Shown here: positions 51,940 through 61,562 of the stretch, one piece after another | Position numbering within the stretch: the first letter of the stretch is position 1 | Layout of the letters: the number at the start of each line of letters is the position of its first letter | Source: Paraburkholderia sp. BL25I1N1 | Lineage (GTDB): Bacteria > Pseudomonadota > Gammaproteobacteria > Burkholderiales > Burkholderiaceae | Length of the DNA stretch: 64,000 nt | Assembly: GCF_003002025.1 (NCBI RefSeq) | Contig: NZ_PVZB01000007.1 | Location: forward strand, 62,001 to 126,000 | Direction: 5' to 3' | Made by a program: the position numbers and the translations under genes | Notes under the pieces: generated by a model | The model's database searches: none | Told to the model about the DNA's origin: nothing | Seen by the model: the letters and a program-made list of their open reading frames with translations, nothing else

Positions 51940-53118
51940 ATGACTGACGCCGTAATCGTATCGACCGCCCGTACGGGTCTCGCCAAATCATGGCGCGGTG
52001 GTTTCAACATGACGCACGGCGCGACGCTCGGCGGCCACGTCACGCAGGCCGCCGTCGAGCGCGCGAAGCTCGATCCGGCACGGGTCGAAGACGTGATCAT
52101 GGGCTGCGCCAATCCGGAAGGCGCGACCGGCATGAACATCGCGCGGCAGATCGCGCTGCGCGCCGGTTTGCCGGTCAGCGTGCCGGGCATGACGGTGAAC
52201 CGTTTCTGTTCGTCGGGATTGCAAACTATCGCGCTGGCTGCGCAACGCGTGATCGCCGGTGAAGGCGACGTGTTCGTGGCCGGCGGCGTGGAATCCATCT
52301 CGTGCGTGCAGAACGAGATGAACCAGCACATGCTGACCGAAGGCTGGCTCAGCCAGAACAAGCCGGAAATCTACTGGTCGATGCTGCAGACCGCGGAGAA
52401 CGTCGCGAAACGTTATTCGATCTCGAAGGAGCGCCAGGACGAATACGGCGCGCGTTCGCAGCAGCGGGCAGCGGCCGCGCTCGAAGCCGGCAAGTTCAAG
52501 GACGAGATCGTGCCGTTGACGGTGCTCGCCGGCGTCGCCGACAAAGCGAGCGGGCGTCTCTTCACGAAGGAAGTGACAGTTAGCGGCGACGAAGGCATTC
52601 GCGCCGACACCACGCTCGAAGGCGTATCGAAGATTCGTACCGCGCTGCCGGGCGGTGTCATCACCGCGGGCAATGCGAGCCAGTTCTCGGATGGCGCGTC
52701 GGCTTGCGTGGTGATGAACGCCAAGGTGGCGGAGCGCGAAGGGCTGCAGCCGCTCGGTATTTTCCGCGGCTTCGCGGTGGCCGGTTGCGAGCCGGACGAG
52801 ATGGGTATTGGCCCGGTGTTCGCGGTGCCTAAACTGCTCAAGCAGGCGGGTCTGAAGGTCGAGGACATCGACCTGTGGGAACTGAACGAAGCGTTCGCGG
52901 TGCAGGTGCTGTATTGCGCCGACAAGCTCGGCATTCCGCAAGACCGTCTGAACGTGAACGGCGGCGCGATTGCGGTCGGCCATCCGTATGGCGTGTCGGG
53001 CGCGCGGCTGACCGGCCATGCGCTGATCGAAGGCAAGCGGCGCGGCGCGAAGCTGGTTGTCGTGACCATGTGCATCGGCGGCGGGCAGGGCGCCGCGGGT
53101 TTGTTCGAAGTGGTGTGA
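51940..53118 (+). CDS. Acetyl-CoA acyltransferase (thiolase)
   Basis: This 392-residue thiolase carries the acyl-binding nucleophile Cys in [16 protein letters not shown] (near residue 90), the [11 protein letters not shown] motif, the His in [17 protein letters not shown] and the C-terminal catalytic Cys in [17 protein letters not shown]. It performs the last step of beta-oxidation with the fadB-like protein 87 bases upstream. A long terminator follows. Confidence 0.95.
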   Translation: MTDAVIVSTARTGLAKSWRGGFNMTHGATLGGHVTQAAVERAKLDPARVEDVIMGCANPEGATGMNIARQIALRAGLPVSVPGMTVNRFCSSGLQTIALAAQRVIAGEGDVFVAGGVESISCVQNEMNQHMLTEGWLSQNKPEIYWSMLQTAENVAKRYSISKERQDEYGARSQQRAAAALEAGKFKDEIVPLTVLAGVADKASGRLFTKEVTVSGDEGIRADTTLEGVSKIRTALPGGVITAGNASQFSDGASACVVMNAKVAEREGLQPLGIFRGFAVAGCEPDEMGIGPVFAVPKLLKQAGLKVEDIDLWELNEAFAVQVLYCADKLGIPQDRLNVNGGAIAVGHPYGVSGARLTGHALIEGKRRGAKLVVVTMCIGGGQGAAGLFEVV

Positions 53119-53142
53119 TGCGGCTCGAACGGTAGTGGACGG

Positions 53143-53195
53143 CGGGTGCCGTGTGGTTCGGCGCGAAAGCGCGTGAACCATGCGGCACCCGTTTT
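53143..53195 (+). terminator. Extended hairpin terminator after the thiolase
   Basis: Outer stem CGGGTGCCG (53,143-53,151) / CGGCACCCG (53,183-53,191), with inner TGGTTC / GAACCA and a small GCGC-GAAA-GCGC tip, followed by GTTTT. It ends the beta-oxidation operon. Confidence 0.82.
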
Positions 53196-53233
53196 CTATT
53201 CGCGCGTGGCGCAGGCTGGCCCGATGGTCCGCT

Positions 53234-53737
53234 TCAAGGCAAAGCCATGCCGGCCGACGGCAGGCTCAACGTGCCCTGATCGATGAATCGCGTCGTGCCC
53301 GTCAGCCCGCCCGCGAGCTTGCCGCGCAGAATGTACGGAATCTGTCCCGACTCGGTGGCGCCCACGAAGGCGAAGGCCTGGCGAACCGCGGCGAAAGCGG
53401 GCACGGTCAACGGCACATTGACGATCGTTTCGCCGTAGCGTGGTACGGTGCCGACCTGATCGCTCACACCGCTCGCGAACGGTTTGCCGTTCAGTTCGAG
53501 ATCGAGCGACACGCCGTTGAAGCTGACCGCGGAATCGTTGGGATTCTGCACACGCAGTTTGACGTTGAAACGCATCTCGAAGCCCTGGCTATCGATCGGT
53601 TCGATGCCGGCCACGTTCACGCGCACCGGGTCGCCGCCGAACAGGCCGGCGCAACCGTTGAGCGTCAGTGCGACGAGGGCGAGAAACGTAGCCAGACGAA
53701 CGGAACGGCCAGACAGCAGCGCACGAAAGAAGGACAT
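53234..53737 (-). CDS. LEA-type-2/WHy-like lipoprotein
   Basis: This 167-residue protein begins MSFFRALLSGRSVRLATFLA and runs into ALVALTLNGCAGLFGGDP, a lipoprotein signal with Cys29. The body is a single LEA14/WHy-like beta-sandwich (FEMRFNVKLRVQNPNDSAVSF, LDLELNGKPFASG). Such proteins are thought to be envelope stress proteins. ATG 53735-53737 is used, because the longer frame would put 65 extra residues before the signal peptide. Confidence 0.85.
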   Translation of the reverse strand: MSFFRALLSGRSVRLATFLALVALTLNGCAGLFGGDPVRVNVAGIEPIDSQGFEMRFNVKLRVQNPNDSAVSFNGVSLDLELNGKPFASGVSDQVGTVPRYGETIVNVPLTVPAFAAVRQAFAFVGATESGQIPYILRGKLAGGLTGTTRFIDQGTLSLPSAGMALP

Positions 53738-53807
53738 GACCTGCACCTCGAAAGAAGCGGCTTCGGTCATCCATTGTACCGGGCCATGCCGTGCGCCAAA
53801 CGGCATT

Positions 53808-54182
53808 TCAGACCGCGCGCCGCAGCCGTGTTCTGACGAGACGGGCCAGTTGCCGCAGAGTTTCATGAATCGGACCTCGACCGTTCTTCCGCGCGCGCCA
53901 CGGCTGCACGACGAACGCGGCAGCGTTTGCATGCGCGGGACTGATCGACACGACGCCGCGTTGCGGCGTCACGAAGCACTCGCCTTCGTGCAATGTGATC
54001 GACGTAACCGGCACGGCGTCGCCCAGCCATGCGAGCGAGCGATCGCGATAGTCGAGTTGCAGATCGCCTTCCACCGCCACGATTGAGGTCCGCGCGGGCA
54101 AATCGTGCACGGCCAACTGACCGGTGAAGAGGCGAGCAGGCGCGCCGCGTGCCGGACCAAAACGCGATTGACAGACTGACAT
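53808..54182 (-). CDS. DUF2917-like conserved protein
   Basis: This 124-residue protein has a cupin-like beta-rich core (VEGDLQLDYRDRSLAWLGD, ITLHEGECFVTPQRG) and resembles the DUF2917 family common in Burkholderiales. Its function is unknown. It is divergent from the MocR-like regulator, which may control it. No signal peptide is visible. Confidence 0.7.
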   Translation of the reverse strand: MSVCQSRFGPARGAPARLFTGQLAVHDLPARTSIVAVEGDLQLDYRDRSLAWLGDAVPVTSITLHEGECFVTPQRGVVSISPAHANAAAFVVQPWRARKNGRGPIHETLRQLARLVRTRLRRAV

Positions 54183-54360
54183 GGCGGTTTCCTTTAAAGC
54201 GATTCCATGCCATACAGCTTATTGAGTCCGTTCACGTGACAACAGCCGCAGCCACCAGCAATCTGAACCGGTACAGCAACGCGTTTCAATGCGCTGTGTC
54301 GGTCGGAATCGAACGAATGTGTATCTGTCGCGCCGCGCGAAATGTCCGCACCATCCGCAC

Positions 54361-55857
54361 ATGACTCAATCCATCCTGACGCGGCAGGCAGCGCTTGCGG
54401 ACCGGCTGCCGGACAGCCAGCCTCTCTACCGGCAATTGGCTGATCAATACCGCCGCGCGATCGGCGGCGGCGTGCTGCGTCCAGGTGACCGCATGCCGTC
54501 GATACGTGCCTTCATGCAGCGCCACGGCGTCAGTCTCGCGACGGCAACAGAGAGCTACCGCGTGCTGGAACGCGACGCGCTGATCGATGCCCGGCCGCGC
54601 GCCGGTTACTTCGTGCGTGTGCCACCCACCGCGGCGTTGCCGGTCGCGTCCGAACCCGACCTGGCGACGCTGCCCGGCGCCGCGCAGTTCGTCGGTATTC
54701 ACTCGGTGATTTCCTCGATCGTGGCGACATTCCAGCGCTATCCGAACGCGCTGAATCTCGGCGGCGCGACGGCATCACCCGACTTGTATCCCACGGACGC
54801 GTTGCAGAAAGCCGCGCTGCGCGCGTTGCGCAAGCGGCCCACCTTGCTGACCGCCGCCGGACACGATCAGGGCGATCCGGCCTTGCGCGCGATCATTGCG
54901 CGCCGCGCGCTCGACGCCGGCATCCAGATCGGCGCCGACGACATCATCATGACTCACGGCGGCATCGAAGCCGTGAATCTCGCATTGCGGGCGGTGACGC
55001 AACCGGGCGACACCGTTGTGGTCGAGTCGCCGTGCTTTTTCGGGCTGCTGCAGGCGCTCGAAAGCCTCGGCTTGCGCGCGCTCGAAATTCCGGCCAGTCC
55101 GACCACCGGCCTCGCCATCGAAGCGCTGGCGTTCGCGCTGCACACGCATCCCGACATCAAGGCCGTGGTCGTGGTGCCGAACCTGCAAAACCCGCTCGGC
55201 AGCGTGATGCCCGACACGCACAAGGCGCGGCTCGTCGAGCTGTGCGCGCAAGCCGGCATTCCGTTGATCGAAGACGATCCGTACCGCGAACTGGCCGACG
55301 CCGCGCAGCCGCCCAGATCGCTGAAGGCGTGGGACACCGACGGCACCGTGATTCACTGCACATCGTTCAACAAGGTGCTGGCGCCCGGCATGCGGGTCGG
55401 CTGGGTCAACGGCGGCCGCTGGCATCCACGCATCGGCATGCTGAAGTTCGCGCAGTCGCGGCACAACGAACAACTGGCGCAAGTCGTGCTCGCCGAATTT
55501 CTGGAAACGAACGCCTATGAGCGGCATTTGCGGCGTTTGCGCGACCGCTTGCGGCTTCAGCGCGAACGGATGGCCGCGGCGATCGCCTCCTCGTTTCCCG
55601 ACGGCACGCGTTTCACGCCGCCGCGCGGCGGGATGTTTTTCTGGATCGAATTGCCGCATGCCATGTCGTCGACGGTGTTCTTCGAGGCCGCACTGAACGA
55701 CGGCATTCGCGTGATGCCGGGGACCGTGTTTTCGAATGGCGGACGCTTCGATCATTTCATCCGGCTCAGTTCGCCCAGCACGGATCTCGATCTGGCCGAC
55801 GAAGCCGTGCGCAGGTTAGGGCGGCTGGCCGCGCGAATGGCGGCTGACCCGGATTGA
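54361..55857 (+). CDS. MocR-type GntR/aminotransferase-like regulator
   Basis: This 498-residue protein has an N-terminal GntR winged helix (about residues 10-90: LYRQLADQYRRAIGGGVLRPGDRMPSIRAFMQ, VSLATATESYRVLERDALI). A fold-type-I aminotransferase domain (about 115-490) follows, with PNLQNPLGSVMP, EDDPYRELAD and the PLP-lysine region TSFNKVLAPGMRVGW. MocR proteins use PLP as a ligand. ATG 54361 is chosen as the start of the helix-turn-helix; upstream in-frame codons are not conserved. It is divergent from the DUF2917 gene. Confidence 0.92.
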   Translation: MTQSILTRQAALADRLPDSQPLYRQLADQYRRAIGGGVLRPGDRMPSIRAFMQRHGVSLATATESYRVLERDALIDARPRAGYFVRVPPTAALPVASEPDLATLPGAAQFVGIHSVISSIVATFQRYPNALNLGGATASPDLYPTDALQKAALRALRKRPTLLTAAGHDQGDPALRAIIARRALDAGIQIGADDIIMTHGGIEAVNLALRAVTQPGDTVVVESPCFFGLLQALESLGLRALEIPASPTTGLAIEALAFALHTHPDIKAVVVVPNLQNPLGSVMPDTHKARLVELCAQAGIPLIEDDPYRELADAAQPPRSLKAWDTDGTVIHCTSFNKVLAPGMRVGWVNGGRWHPRIGMLKFAQSRHNEQLAQVVLAEFLETNAYERHLRRLRDRLRLQRERMAAAIASSFPDGTRFTPPRGGMFFWIELPHAMSSTVFFEAALNDGIRVMPGTVFSNGGRFDHFIRLSSPSTDLDLADEAVRRLGRLAARMAADPD

Positions 55858-56105
55858 TGCGGTGCAGCGCCGATTACAAGTGCTTGAGGAAGCACGTTAC
55901 TTTGATCATCATTGATGGATCGTCTGGCGCAGCGGCTCGCGGCAATGCGTCGCGGAAGCGTGGCAAGGCACTCTGACTGGCATCTTCGTATCATTAGCAA
56001 TCCGGTCATGTGCTGATTGCTGACCGGCTGCTTCTGGCAGATCGTTTCTTGAAGGCAATGCCGATCTGCCCCGCGTTACCACTCGAAGATCACCACGGAG
56101 ACGAT

Positions 56106-56495
56106 ATGCCATTCATTTGTGAAAATGTCGAGTGCCGAGCTGTACTTGCCCGCAAACAGGTCAAACCGAATCGGGACCACAATTCGTTTTACTTCTATTG
56201 CCCCGACTGCAACACGCGAAACGAGCTGATCGACGTTGGCGCTGCCGGCGGTCCGTTGGAACTGATTCAACCCGTGCGGCAAGGACTCCCGCACAAGGTG
56301 GTCGCCACCGCCCGGCCTCTCGAGGACGGAAGATATGCAGCGCAGTTGAGTATTCAGAAAGCGCTCGGCATCAAGGGTCCGTTTGCCGCCGAAGAGCACT
56401 GGGACCAGCTTGGCGTTTTCCCCGATCCACAAGACGCCGTCAGCTATGCGAAGACCACCGCTGCGGATTGGCTGGGCGCTGACTTTAGCCACTAG
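56106..56495 (+). CDS. Small zinc-ribbon-like hypothetical protein
   Basis: This 129-residue protein has an N-terminal zinc-ribbon-like motif, CENVECRAVL with a later YCPDCNTRNEL, spaced by 27 residues. A beta-rich region (VVATARPLEDGRYAAQLSI) and a helix ending AKTTAADWLG complete it. The family is unknown to me. ATG 56106 has GGAG six bases upstream. It lies 248 bases after the MocR gene. Confidence 0.7.
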   Translation: MPFICENVECRAVLARKQVKPNRDHNSFYFYCPDCNTRNELIDVGAAGGPLELIQPVRQGLPHKVVATARPLEDGRYAAQLSIQKALGIKGPFAAEEHWDQLGVFPDPQDAVSYAKTTAADWLGADFSH

Positions 56496-56583
56496 AAAAC
56501 ACCAAACGGTTCGGCGTCGCGCTCGCGCGCTGATCCTGAAGGTTTGTTCGTGAACGTCTCGTAGGCTTCTTCTAATTCGCCGC

Positions 56584-56892
56584 CTACGCAACCTGTACCC
56601 GATCGGAGTCAGTGGCTGGCACCGATCGGGCAGCAGTCCAGCCGGTCATTTCGACAACACGGGCGTGATCTGGCGCAAAGCGCAATGCTCGCAAGTGAGC
56701 CTCGATCCGCATCGTCAAGGGCCCGTTCCTGCCCACCCGAACCTCCCGATAAAACTCCACCAAACGCGTAAGTTTGATAGGCTTGCTGTTTGCCTTGGCC
56801 AACGGGCTAGCTCGAGCAAAACGCTGGAGCTTCCCCACGCGCCCCGCGGCAATTTCATGAACGTACCGACCAGTCAATCTGCAAACAGCCAT
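56584..56892 (-). CDS. Possible hypothetical protein opposite the thioesterase start
   Basis: This 102-residue frame contains MAVCRLTGRYVHEIAAGRVG and LTRLVEFYREVRVGRNGPL, a charged helical composition more protein-like than the other strand. Its ATG shares CATG with the divergent thioesterase start, leaving no room for a normal promoter pair. No family is recognised, and it may be a remnant or an artefact. Confidence 0.35.
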   Translation of the reverse strand: MAVCRLTGRYVHEIAAGRVGKLQRFARASPLAKANSKPIKLTRLVEFYREVRVGRNGPLTMRIEAHLRALRFAPDHARVVEMTGWTAARSVPATDSDRVQVA

Positions 56893-57376
56893 GACCGATT
56901 CGCCCTCATCTAACGCGAGTGCCGCGTCCATGCCCGAGAGCCCGTTCGTCGACCGGCTCGGCGCGCAGCTTCTGTCGGCCGCGGACGGCGCCAGCGAAGT
57001 CGTGCTGCCGTTGCGGCACGATCATATGAACACGTGGGACGTCGCCCACGGCGGCGTCACCATGACGCTGGCCGACATCGCGCTTGCAATGGCCGCGCGC
57101 AGTCTGGCCGGCGACGGCGTCGGCGTCGTCACGGTCGAGATGAAGGTCAACTTCATGCAGCCGGGCCGCGGCGAATTGCGCGCGAGCGCTCGCGTGCTGC
57201 ACCGTTCCACCACCATGGCCTACTGCGAAGGCGAGATCCGCGACAGCGAAGGCCACTTCGTCGCCAAGGCGCTCGGCACCTTCAAATACATGCGGCGCCT
57301 CGCCGTCGGGCGCGACATCACGCAACAACGCTTACGCAGCGACCCGTCGGCGAAACCGGGTCCTAGCGACGGCTGA
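56891..57376 (+). CDS. PaaI-type hotdog thioesterase
   Basis: This 161-residue thioesterase shows the hotdog pattern HMNTWDVAHGGVTMTLADIALAMAA, with the HGG and acidic residue typical of the PaaI group, and later VEMKVNFMQPGRGELRA. It hydrolyses acyl-CoA thioesters, perhaps removing dead-end CoA esters from aromatic or fatty-acid catabolism. It precedes two oxidoreductases and an SDR on the same strand. Confidence 0.9.
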   Translation: MTDSPSSNASAASMPESPFVDRLGAQLLSAADGASEVVLPLRHDHMNTWDVAHGGVTMTLADIALAMAARSLAGDGVGVVTVEMKVNFMQPGRGELRASARVLHRSTTMAYCEGEIRDSEGHFVAKALGTFKYMRRLAVGRDITQQRLRSDPSAKPGPSDG

Positions 57377-57492
57377 GCGCAAAGCTTGCGAACCGCGTGC
57401 GCATCTGAACGAGACGCGCGCGCCGTTTCTCCCTTCGCAAACTCTGTTCAAATCATTCGCCGATTCATCGGCAACCCATGGAGACGATCGTC

Positions 57493-58491
57493 ATGCCCCA
57501 GATCAACCGTCAACTCGTGCTGGCGTCGCGCCCGCAAGGCGCTGCGACGCCCGATAATTTCCGCCTCGTCGAAGCACCGCTTGCTCCGCTGGCCGACGGC
57601 GAATTGCGCGTGCGCAATCACTACCTGTCGCTCGACCCGTACATGCGCGGCCGTATGAACGACAGCAAGTCCTACGCGCCGCCGCAACCGCTGAACGAAG
57701 TGATGATCGGCGGCACGGTGGGAGAAGTGGTGGAGTCGAAGAATCCGAAGTTCGCGGTCGGCGACAAGGTCGTCGCGATGTTCGGCTGGCAGGAATACGG
57801 CACCTCGAACGGGGCCGGCGTGCAGAAAGTCGACGACACGCATGTGCCCTTGTCGGCCTATCTCGGTCCGGTCGGCATGCCGGGTGTCACTGCGTGGTAC
57901 GGCCTGAACCGCATCATCGCGCCGAAGGCGGGCGAGACAGTGGTGGTCAGCGCGGCGAGCGGCGCGGTGGGCAGCGTGGTCGGTCAACTGGCGAAGCTGG
58001 CCGGCGCGCGCGCGGTCGGCATCGCCGGCGGCGCGGACAAGTGCCGCTATGTGACCGAGACGCTCGGCTTCGACGCCTGCGTCGATTACAAGGCCGGCAA
58101 TCTTTATCAGGACCTCAAGGCCGTCACGCCGAACGGCGTGGATGGCTACTTCGAGAACGTCGGCGGCGCCGTGCTCGACGCGACGCTCGCGCGCATGAAT
58201 GCGTTCGGCCGGATCGCGCTGTGCGGGTTTATCGCAGGCTACGACGGCGAACCGTTGCCGCTCAAGCATCCGTCGCTGATGCTTACGCAGCGTCTGCTCG
58301 TGCAAGGCTTCATTGTCAGCGAGCATATGGACGTGTGGCCGGAAGCGCTCAAGCAGCTCGGCACACTGGTCGCGCAAAAGAAGCTGGAATATCGCGAAAC
58401 CATCGCGCAAGGACTCGAAGCGGCGCCCGAGGCGTTTATCGGTCTGCTCAAAGGCAAGAACTTCGGCAAGCAACTCGTCAAGCTGATCTGA
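57493..58491 (+). CDS. NADP-dependent medium-chain oxidoreductase
   Basis: This 332-residue zinc-free MDR enzyme of the alkenal/curcumin reductase type contains PYMRGRMNDSKSY, MPGVTAWYGL, the NADPH motif VVSAASGAVGSVVGQLAK and NVGGAVLDATLARMN. It reduces alpha,beta-unsaturated carbonyls with NADPH. ATG 57493 is preferred, with GGAG nine bases upstream; an ATG 15 bases earlier is in frame. The SDR gene starts 69 bases downstream. Confidence 0.92.
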   Translation: MPQINRQLVLASRPQGAATPDNFRLVEAPLAPLADGELRVRNHYLSLDPYMRGRMNDSKSYAPPQPLNEVMIGGTVGEVVESKNPKFAVGDKVVAMFGWQEYGTSNGAGVQKVDDTHVPLSAYLGPVGMPGVTAWYGLNRIIAPKAGETVVVSAASGAVGSVVGQLAKLAGARAVGIAGGADKCRYVTETLGFDACVDYKAGNLYQDLKAVTPNGVDGYFENVGGAVLDATLARMNAFGRIALCGFIAGYDGEPLPLKHPSLMLTQRLLVQGFIVSEHMDVWPEALKQLGTLVAQKKLEYRETIAQGLEAAPEAFIGLLKGKNFGKQLVKLI

Positions 58492-58559
58492 TCGCGCCGG
58501 CGCTCACCAGCGTGAAGCGAATCACGCAACACGCCGGTCAAAACCAGGAGAGTCAAACG

Positions 58560-59468
58560 ATGTTCGAATTCGCAGGCAAGGTGGCGGTGATCACCGGTGC
58601 GGCGAGCGGTTTCGGCCGCGCGTTCGCGCAGAAGGGCGCGTCGCTCGGCATGAAGCTCGTGCTCGCGGACGTCAACCCCGACGCGTTGGCGCAAACCGTC
58701 GAAGCTTTGCGTGCCGACGGCGCCGAGGCGATCGGCGTGCCGACGGACGTCGCCAGCGCGGCGCAGGTCGAAGCGCTCGCGCAGGCGGCGCTCGACGCCT
58801 ACGGCCGCGTGCATCTGCTGTTCAACAATGCGGGCGTGGGCTCGGGCGGCTTCCTGTGGGAAAGCTCGGCGAACGATTGGTCGTGGGTATTCGGCGTGAA
58901 CGTGATGGGCGTCGCGCACGGCGTGCGGGTTTTCACGCCGATCATGCTGGCGCAGAACGAGCCCGCGCATATCGTCAACACCGCGTCCGTCGCGGGACTG
59001 CTGTCGCCGCCCGCGATGGGCATCTACAACGCGTCGAAGCACGCCGTGGTGTCGCTCACCGAAACGCTGTATCACGACCTGCGGTTGGCGCAAGCCGGCC
59101 AGGCAGAGGCGGAAGCGGAAGCGGAAGCGGGCGGCCTGGTCGGCTGTTCTCTGCTGTGTCCGGCCTTCGTGCCGACCGGCATCGCCGATGCGGAACGCGC
59201 GCGCCCCGCGGACCTGCGCAACGACAGCGGACCGACGCGCTCGCAGATCGCCGCGGGCAAGCAACTGCAGCGTGCCGTGCAATCAGGCAAGCTGAGTGCC
59301 GGCGATGTCGCCGACCTCACCTTCGAAGCGATCGCCGCGCGGCGTTTCTATATCGTCACGCATCCGGCCATCATGGCGACGGTGAAGCTGCGTCACGAGG
59401 ATATCGAGCAGTTGCGCAATCCCATCGATCCCATGTCGCTCAAGCCGGAAGTGAAGAACGCCGGTTAG
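58560..59468 (+). CDS. SDR-family oxidoreductase
   Basis: This 302-residue short-chain dehydrogenase has the cofactor motif TGAASGFGRAFA, the NNAGV motif, the catalytic Ser in NTASVAGLLS and the YNASK pair. An Ala-Glu repeat (AEAEAEAEAG), encoded by hexanucleotide repeats at 59,110-59,127, sits in a loop before the LLCPAFVPT strand. AGGAG lies upstream of ATG 58560. Substrate unknown; neighbours are an MDR reductase and an HSL-type esterase. Confidence 0.93.
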   Translation: MFEFAGKVAVITGAASGFGRAFAQKGASLGMKLVLADVNPDALAQTVEALRADGAEAIGVPTDVASAAQVEALAQAALDAYGRVHLLFNNAGVGSGGFLWESSANDWSWVFGVNVMGVAHGVRVFTPIMLAQNEPAHIVNTASVAGLLSPPAMGIYNASKHAVVSLTETLYHDLRLAQAGQAEAEAEAEAGGLVGCSLLCPAFVPTGIADAERARPADLRNDSGPTRSQIAAGKQLQRAVQSGKLSAGDVADLTFEAIAARRFYIVTHPAIMATVKLRHEDIEQLRNPIDPMSLKPEVKNAG

Positions 59469-59550
59469 GCGCGACTGTGATCGCATCGGCGGCGCGCTAT
59501 CGCGCCGGTCTCTTTCAAATCTTCGGCGCTCACGCGCCAACAGACGCACC

Positions 59551-60510
59551 ATGCCGCTGAATTCGAAGATCGAGCAGGTGCTCGATATGATTGCACGGGC
59601 CAAACGCCCGAAGCTTCACGAAATGACCGCGCAAGACGCGCGGGCCTCATACGAAAAAAGCGCGCCGATTCTGGAAATCGCCAGCGCGCCGATGTTCGCG
59701 CTCGAAGATCTGCGAATCCCGACACGCGACGGCGCGACGATTCGCGTGCGTCTTTATCAAGCGGTCGAGCCGAGCTGGGCTGAACCCGCGCCGGCGTTGG
59801 TGTACTACCACGGCGGCGGCTTCACGGTGGGCAGCGTCGATACGCACGATGCGCTGTGCCGGATGTTCGCGCGCGACGGTCAGTGCACGGTGTTGTCGGT
59901 GGATTACCGGCTCGCGCCGGAGCACAAGTTTCCCACCGCCGTCGACGATGCGTTCGACGCGTTGCGCTGGCTGCATGAGCATGCGGCGGAATACGGCGTG
60001 GACAGAGCCCGGCTCGCGGTGGGCGGCGATAGCGCGGGCGGCACATTGGCCACGGTTTGCGCGGTCCTCGCGCGCGACGCCGACATCGAACTCGCCCTGC
60101 AACTGCTGATCTATCCAGGCACGACCGGCTACCAGCAAACCGATTCGCACTCGCGTCTCGCCGACGGTTTTCTATTGTCGGGCGACACGATCCAATGGTT
60201 CTTCGAGCAGTACGTGCGCGATACGAGCGACCGCGACGACTGGCGTTTCGCGCCGCTCGACGGCCAGCGTGGCGCGCCCGATTTCAGCGGCGTTGCGCCG
60301 GCGTGGATCGCTACCGCCGAATACGATCCCTTGAGCGACGAAGGCGATGCCTACGCGGAGAAATTGCGTGCCGCGGGCAATGCGGCCACGCTCAAGCGCT
60401 ATCCGGGCATGATCCACGAGTTCTTCAAGATGGGTGGCTACGTACCCGAGGTCGCTGAGGCGCACGCGGATGCCGCGGCGGCATTGCGCGCGGCTTTCGG
60501 CATCGAGTGA
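59551..60510 (+). CDS. HSL-family esterase/lipase, cytosolic
   Basis: This 319-residue alpha/beta hydrolase has the oxyanion motif YYHGGGFTVGS, the elbow GDSAGGT, the Asp in ATAEYDPLSDEGDAYA and the His in GMIHEFF. No signal peptide is present, unlike the esterase at 18,493. It follows the SDR gene and may belong to the same small catabolic cluster. Confidence 0.92.
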   Translation: MPLNSKIEQVLDMIARAKRPKLHEMTAQDARASYEKSAPILEIASAPMFALEDLRIPTRDGATIRVRLYQAVEPSWAEPAPALVYYHGGGFTVGSVDTHDALCRMFARDGQCTVLSVDYRLAPEHKFPTAVDDAFDALRWLHEHAAEYGVDRARLAVGGDSAGGTLATVCAVLARDADIELALQLLIYPGTTGYQQTDSHSRLADGFLLSGDTIQWFFEQYVRDTSDRDDWRFAPLDGQRGAPDFSGVAPAWIATAEYDPLSDEGDAYAEKLRAAGNAATLKRYPGMIHEFFKMGGYVPEVAEAHADAAAALRAAFGIE

Positions 60511-60627
60511 ACGCGGTTTGCCTAGCGCTTGGCGGCGCACCGTTGGTGGTCAGCGCCAAATGTCGAGCGACGAAGGGCGAACTGTAGGCGACAAGCAGCG
60601 AACCGTCGCCATGCCGCCCAACAAGCA

Positions 60628-61473
60628 TCACTCCATCTCGCGTTCGATATTAAAAGCGAAGCTGCGCTCGAAGTCGCCGGGCCGCACGATGCGGTGTGAA
60701 CCGTTGTCGTCGCTGCGCTCGGCGACGGCCACGCTGATCACCTGACCATGCACGGCCACGCGCAACGCCGTCGTGCCGCGCGTGCCGTACTCCGGCGTTT
60801 CGATAAACGCCGCCGACAATGCCCGTTCCCGTTCGAGCGGAATGCCGGTGGACGGCAACTCGTCGTCGCGTGCGAGGCGCGGATCGCGCATCAGATCGAT
60901 CAGGCTTTCGAGCGGCGGCATCGCGTCGCGCGCGAGCAGCGTGGCCAGTTCGGCGCGCTTTTTCACCAGCTTCGGCCACGCGGTATCGAGCACCGCATTG
61001 GAAATGCCATGCGTGCCCGGTGCGAGCAGCGTGGGCGCGAGGCCACCCCGGTTGCAATACCAGGCGAGTTCACGGCGCGTCCAGTCGCCCACCAGCAGAT
61101 TGAACCCGTTGTAGATGTCGCCGGTTTGCGCGACGTGCTGCAGGTACGCCAGCGGCGTGGCGTGCGGGTTCCCGGTCGCATCGCGCGTGGCGGCTTTCAG
61201 CCAGTCGCTGACGAGCGTGCCCCGGGTCGGCGCGTCGGCGCGCATTTCATGCGGCGCGCGGTAATTGGTCAGCGCGGCGAAGCGGCCGTCGCGCGACATG
61301 CCGAGCCACGTGCCGCCGCCCTGAAGATCGCGGCCGGCCAGCACACCCGGCGCGTCCTGCCACCAGCTGATCGGCTCGGCGGTGCGGCGAAAGAATTCGT
61401 CGCGATTCGCGGCGAGCGTGAAGAGCGGGCCGTCGACCGCGTCGGGTCGCCAGTCGAAGACGATCAGGCACAT
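60628..61473 (-). CDS. NRDE/TANGO2-family protein
   Basis: This 281-residue protein begins MCLIVFDWRP, the NRDE signature, with LAANRDEFFRR, the GGTWLGMSRDGRFAALTNYR block and a later GISNAVLDTAWPK. An N-terminal Cys at position 2 could act as an Ntn-type nucleophile. TANGO2-like proteins are linked to lipid or haem handling. GGGAG precedes ATG 61471-61473; the longer frame would add about 85 unlikely residues. It lies downstream of ygfZ on the same strand. Confidence 0.9.
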   Translation of the reverse strand: MCLIVFDWRPDAVDGPLFTLAANRDEFFRRTAEPISWWQDAPGVLAGRDLQGGGTWLGMSRDGRFAALTNYRAPHEMRADAPTRGTLVSDWLKAATRDATGNPHATPLAYLQHVAQTGDIYNGFNLLVGDWTRRELAWYCNRGGLAPTLLAPGTHGISNAVLDTAWPKLVKKRAELATLLARDAMPPLESLIDLMRDPRLARDDELPSTGIPLERERALSAAFIETPEYGTRGTTALRVAVHGQVISVAVAERSDDNGSHRIVRPGDFERSFAFNIEREME

Positions 61474-61520
61474 CGGGGGGCATCTCCCGGTGGGGGCGTT
61501 GCAGGTGAAGAGGCCAGTAA

Positions 61521-61544
61521 AAAGCGGCGCCTGATTGCGCCGCT
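61521..61544 (-). terminator. Terminator after ygfZ
   Basis: Stem AAGCGGCGC (61,521-61,529) / GCGCCGCTT (61,536-61,544), loop CTGATT; read on the minus strand it is followed by a T-run (TTTTTAC). It separates ygfZ from the NRDE gene. Confidence 0.8.
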
Positions 61545-61562
61545 TCGTACCGCGAGAGAGCT

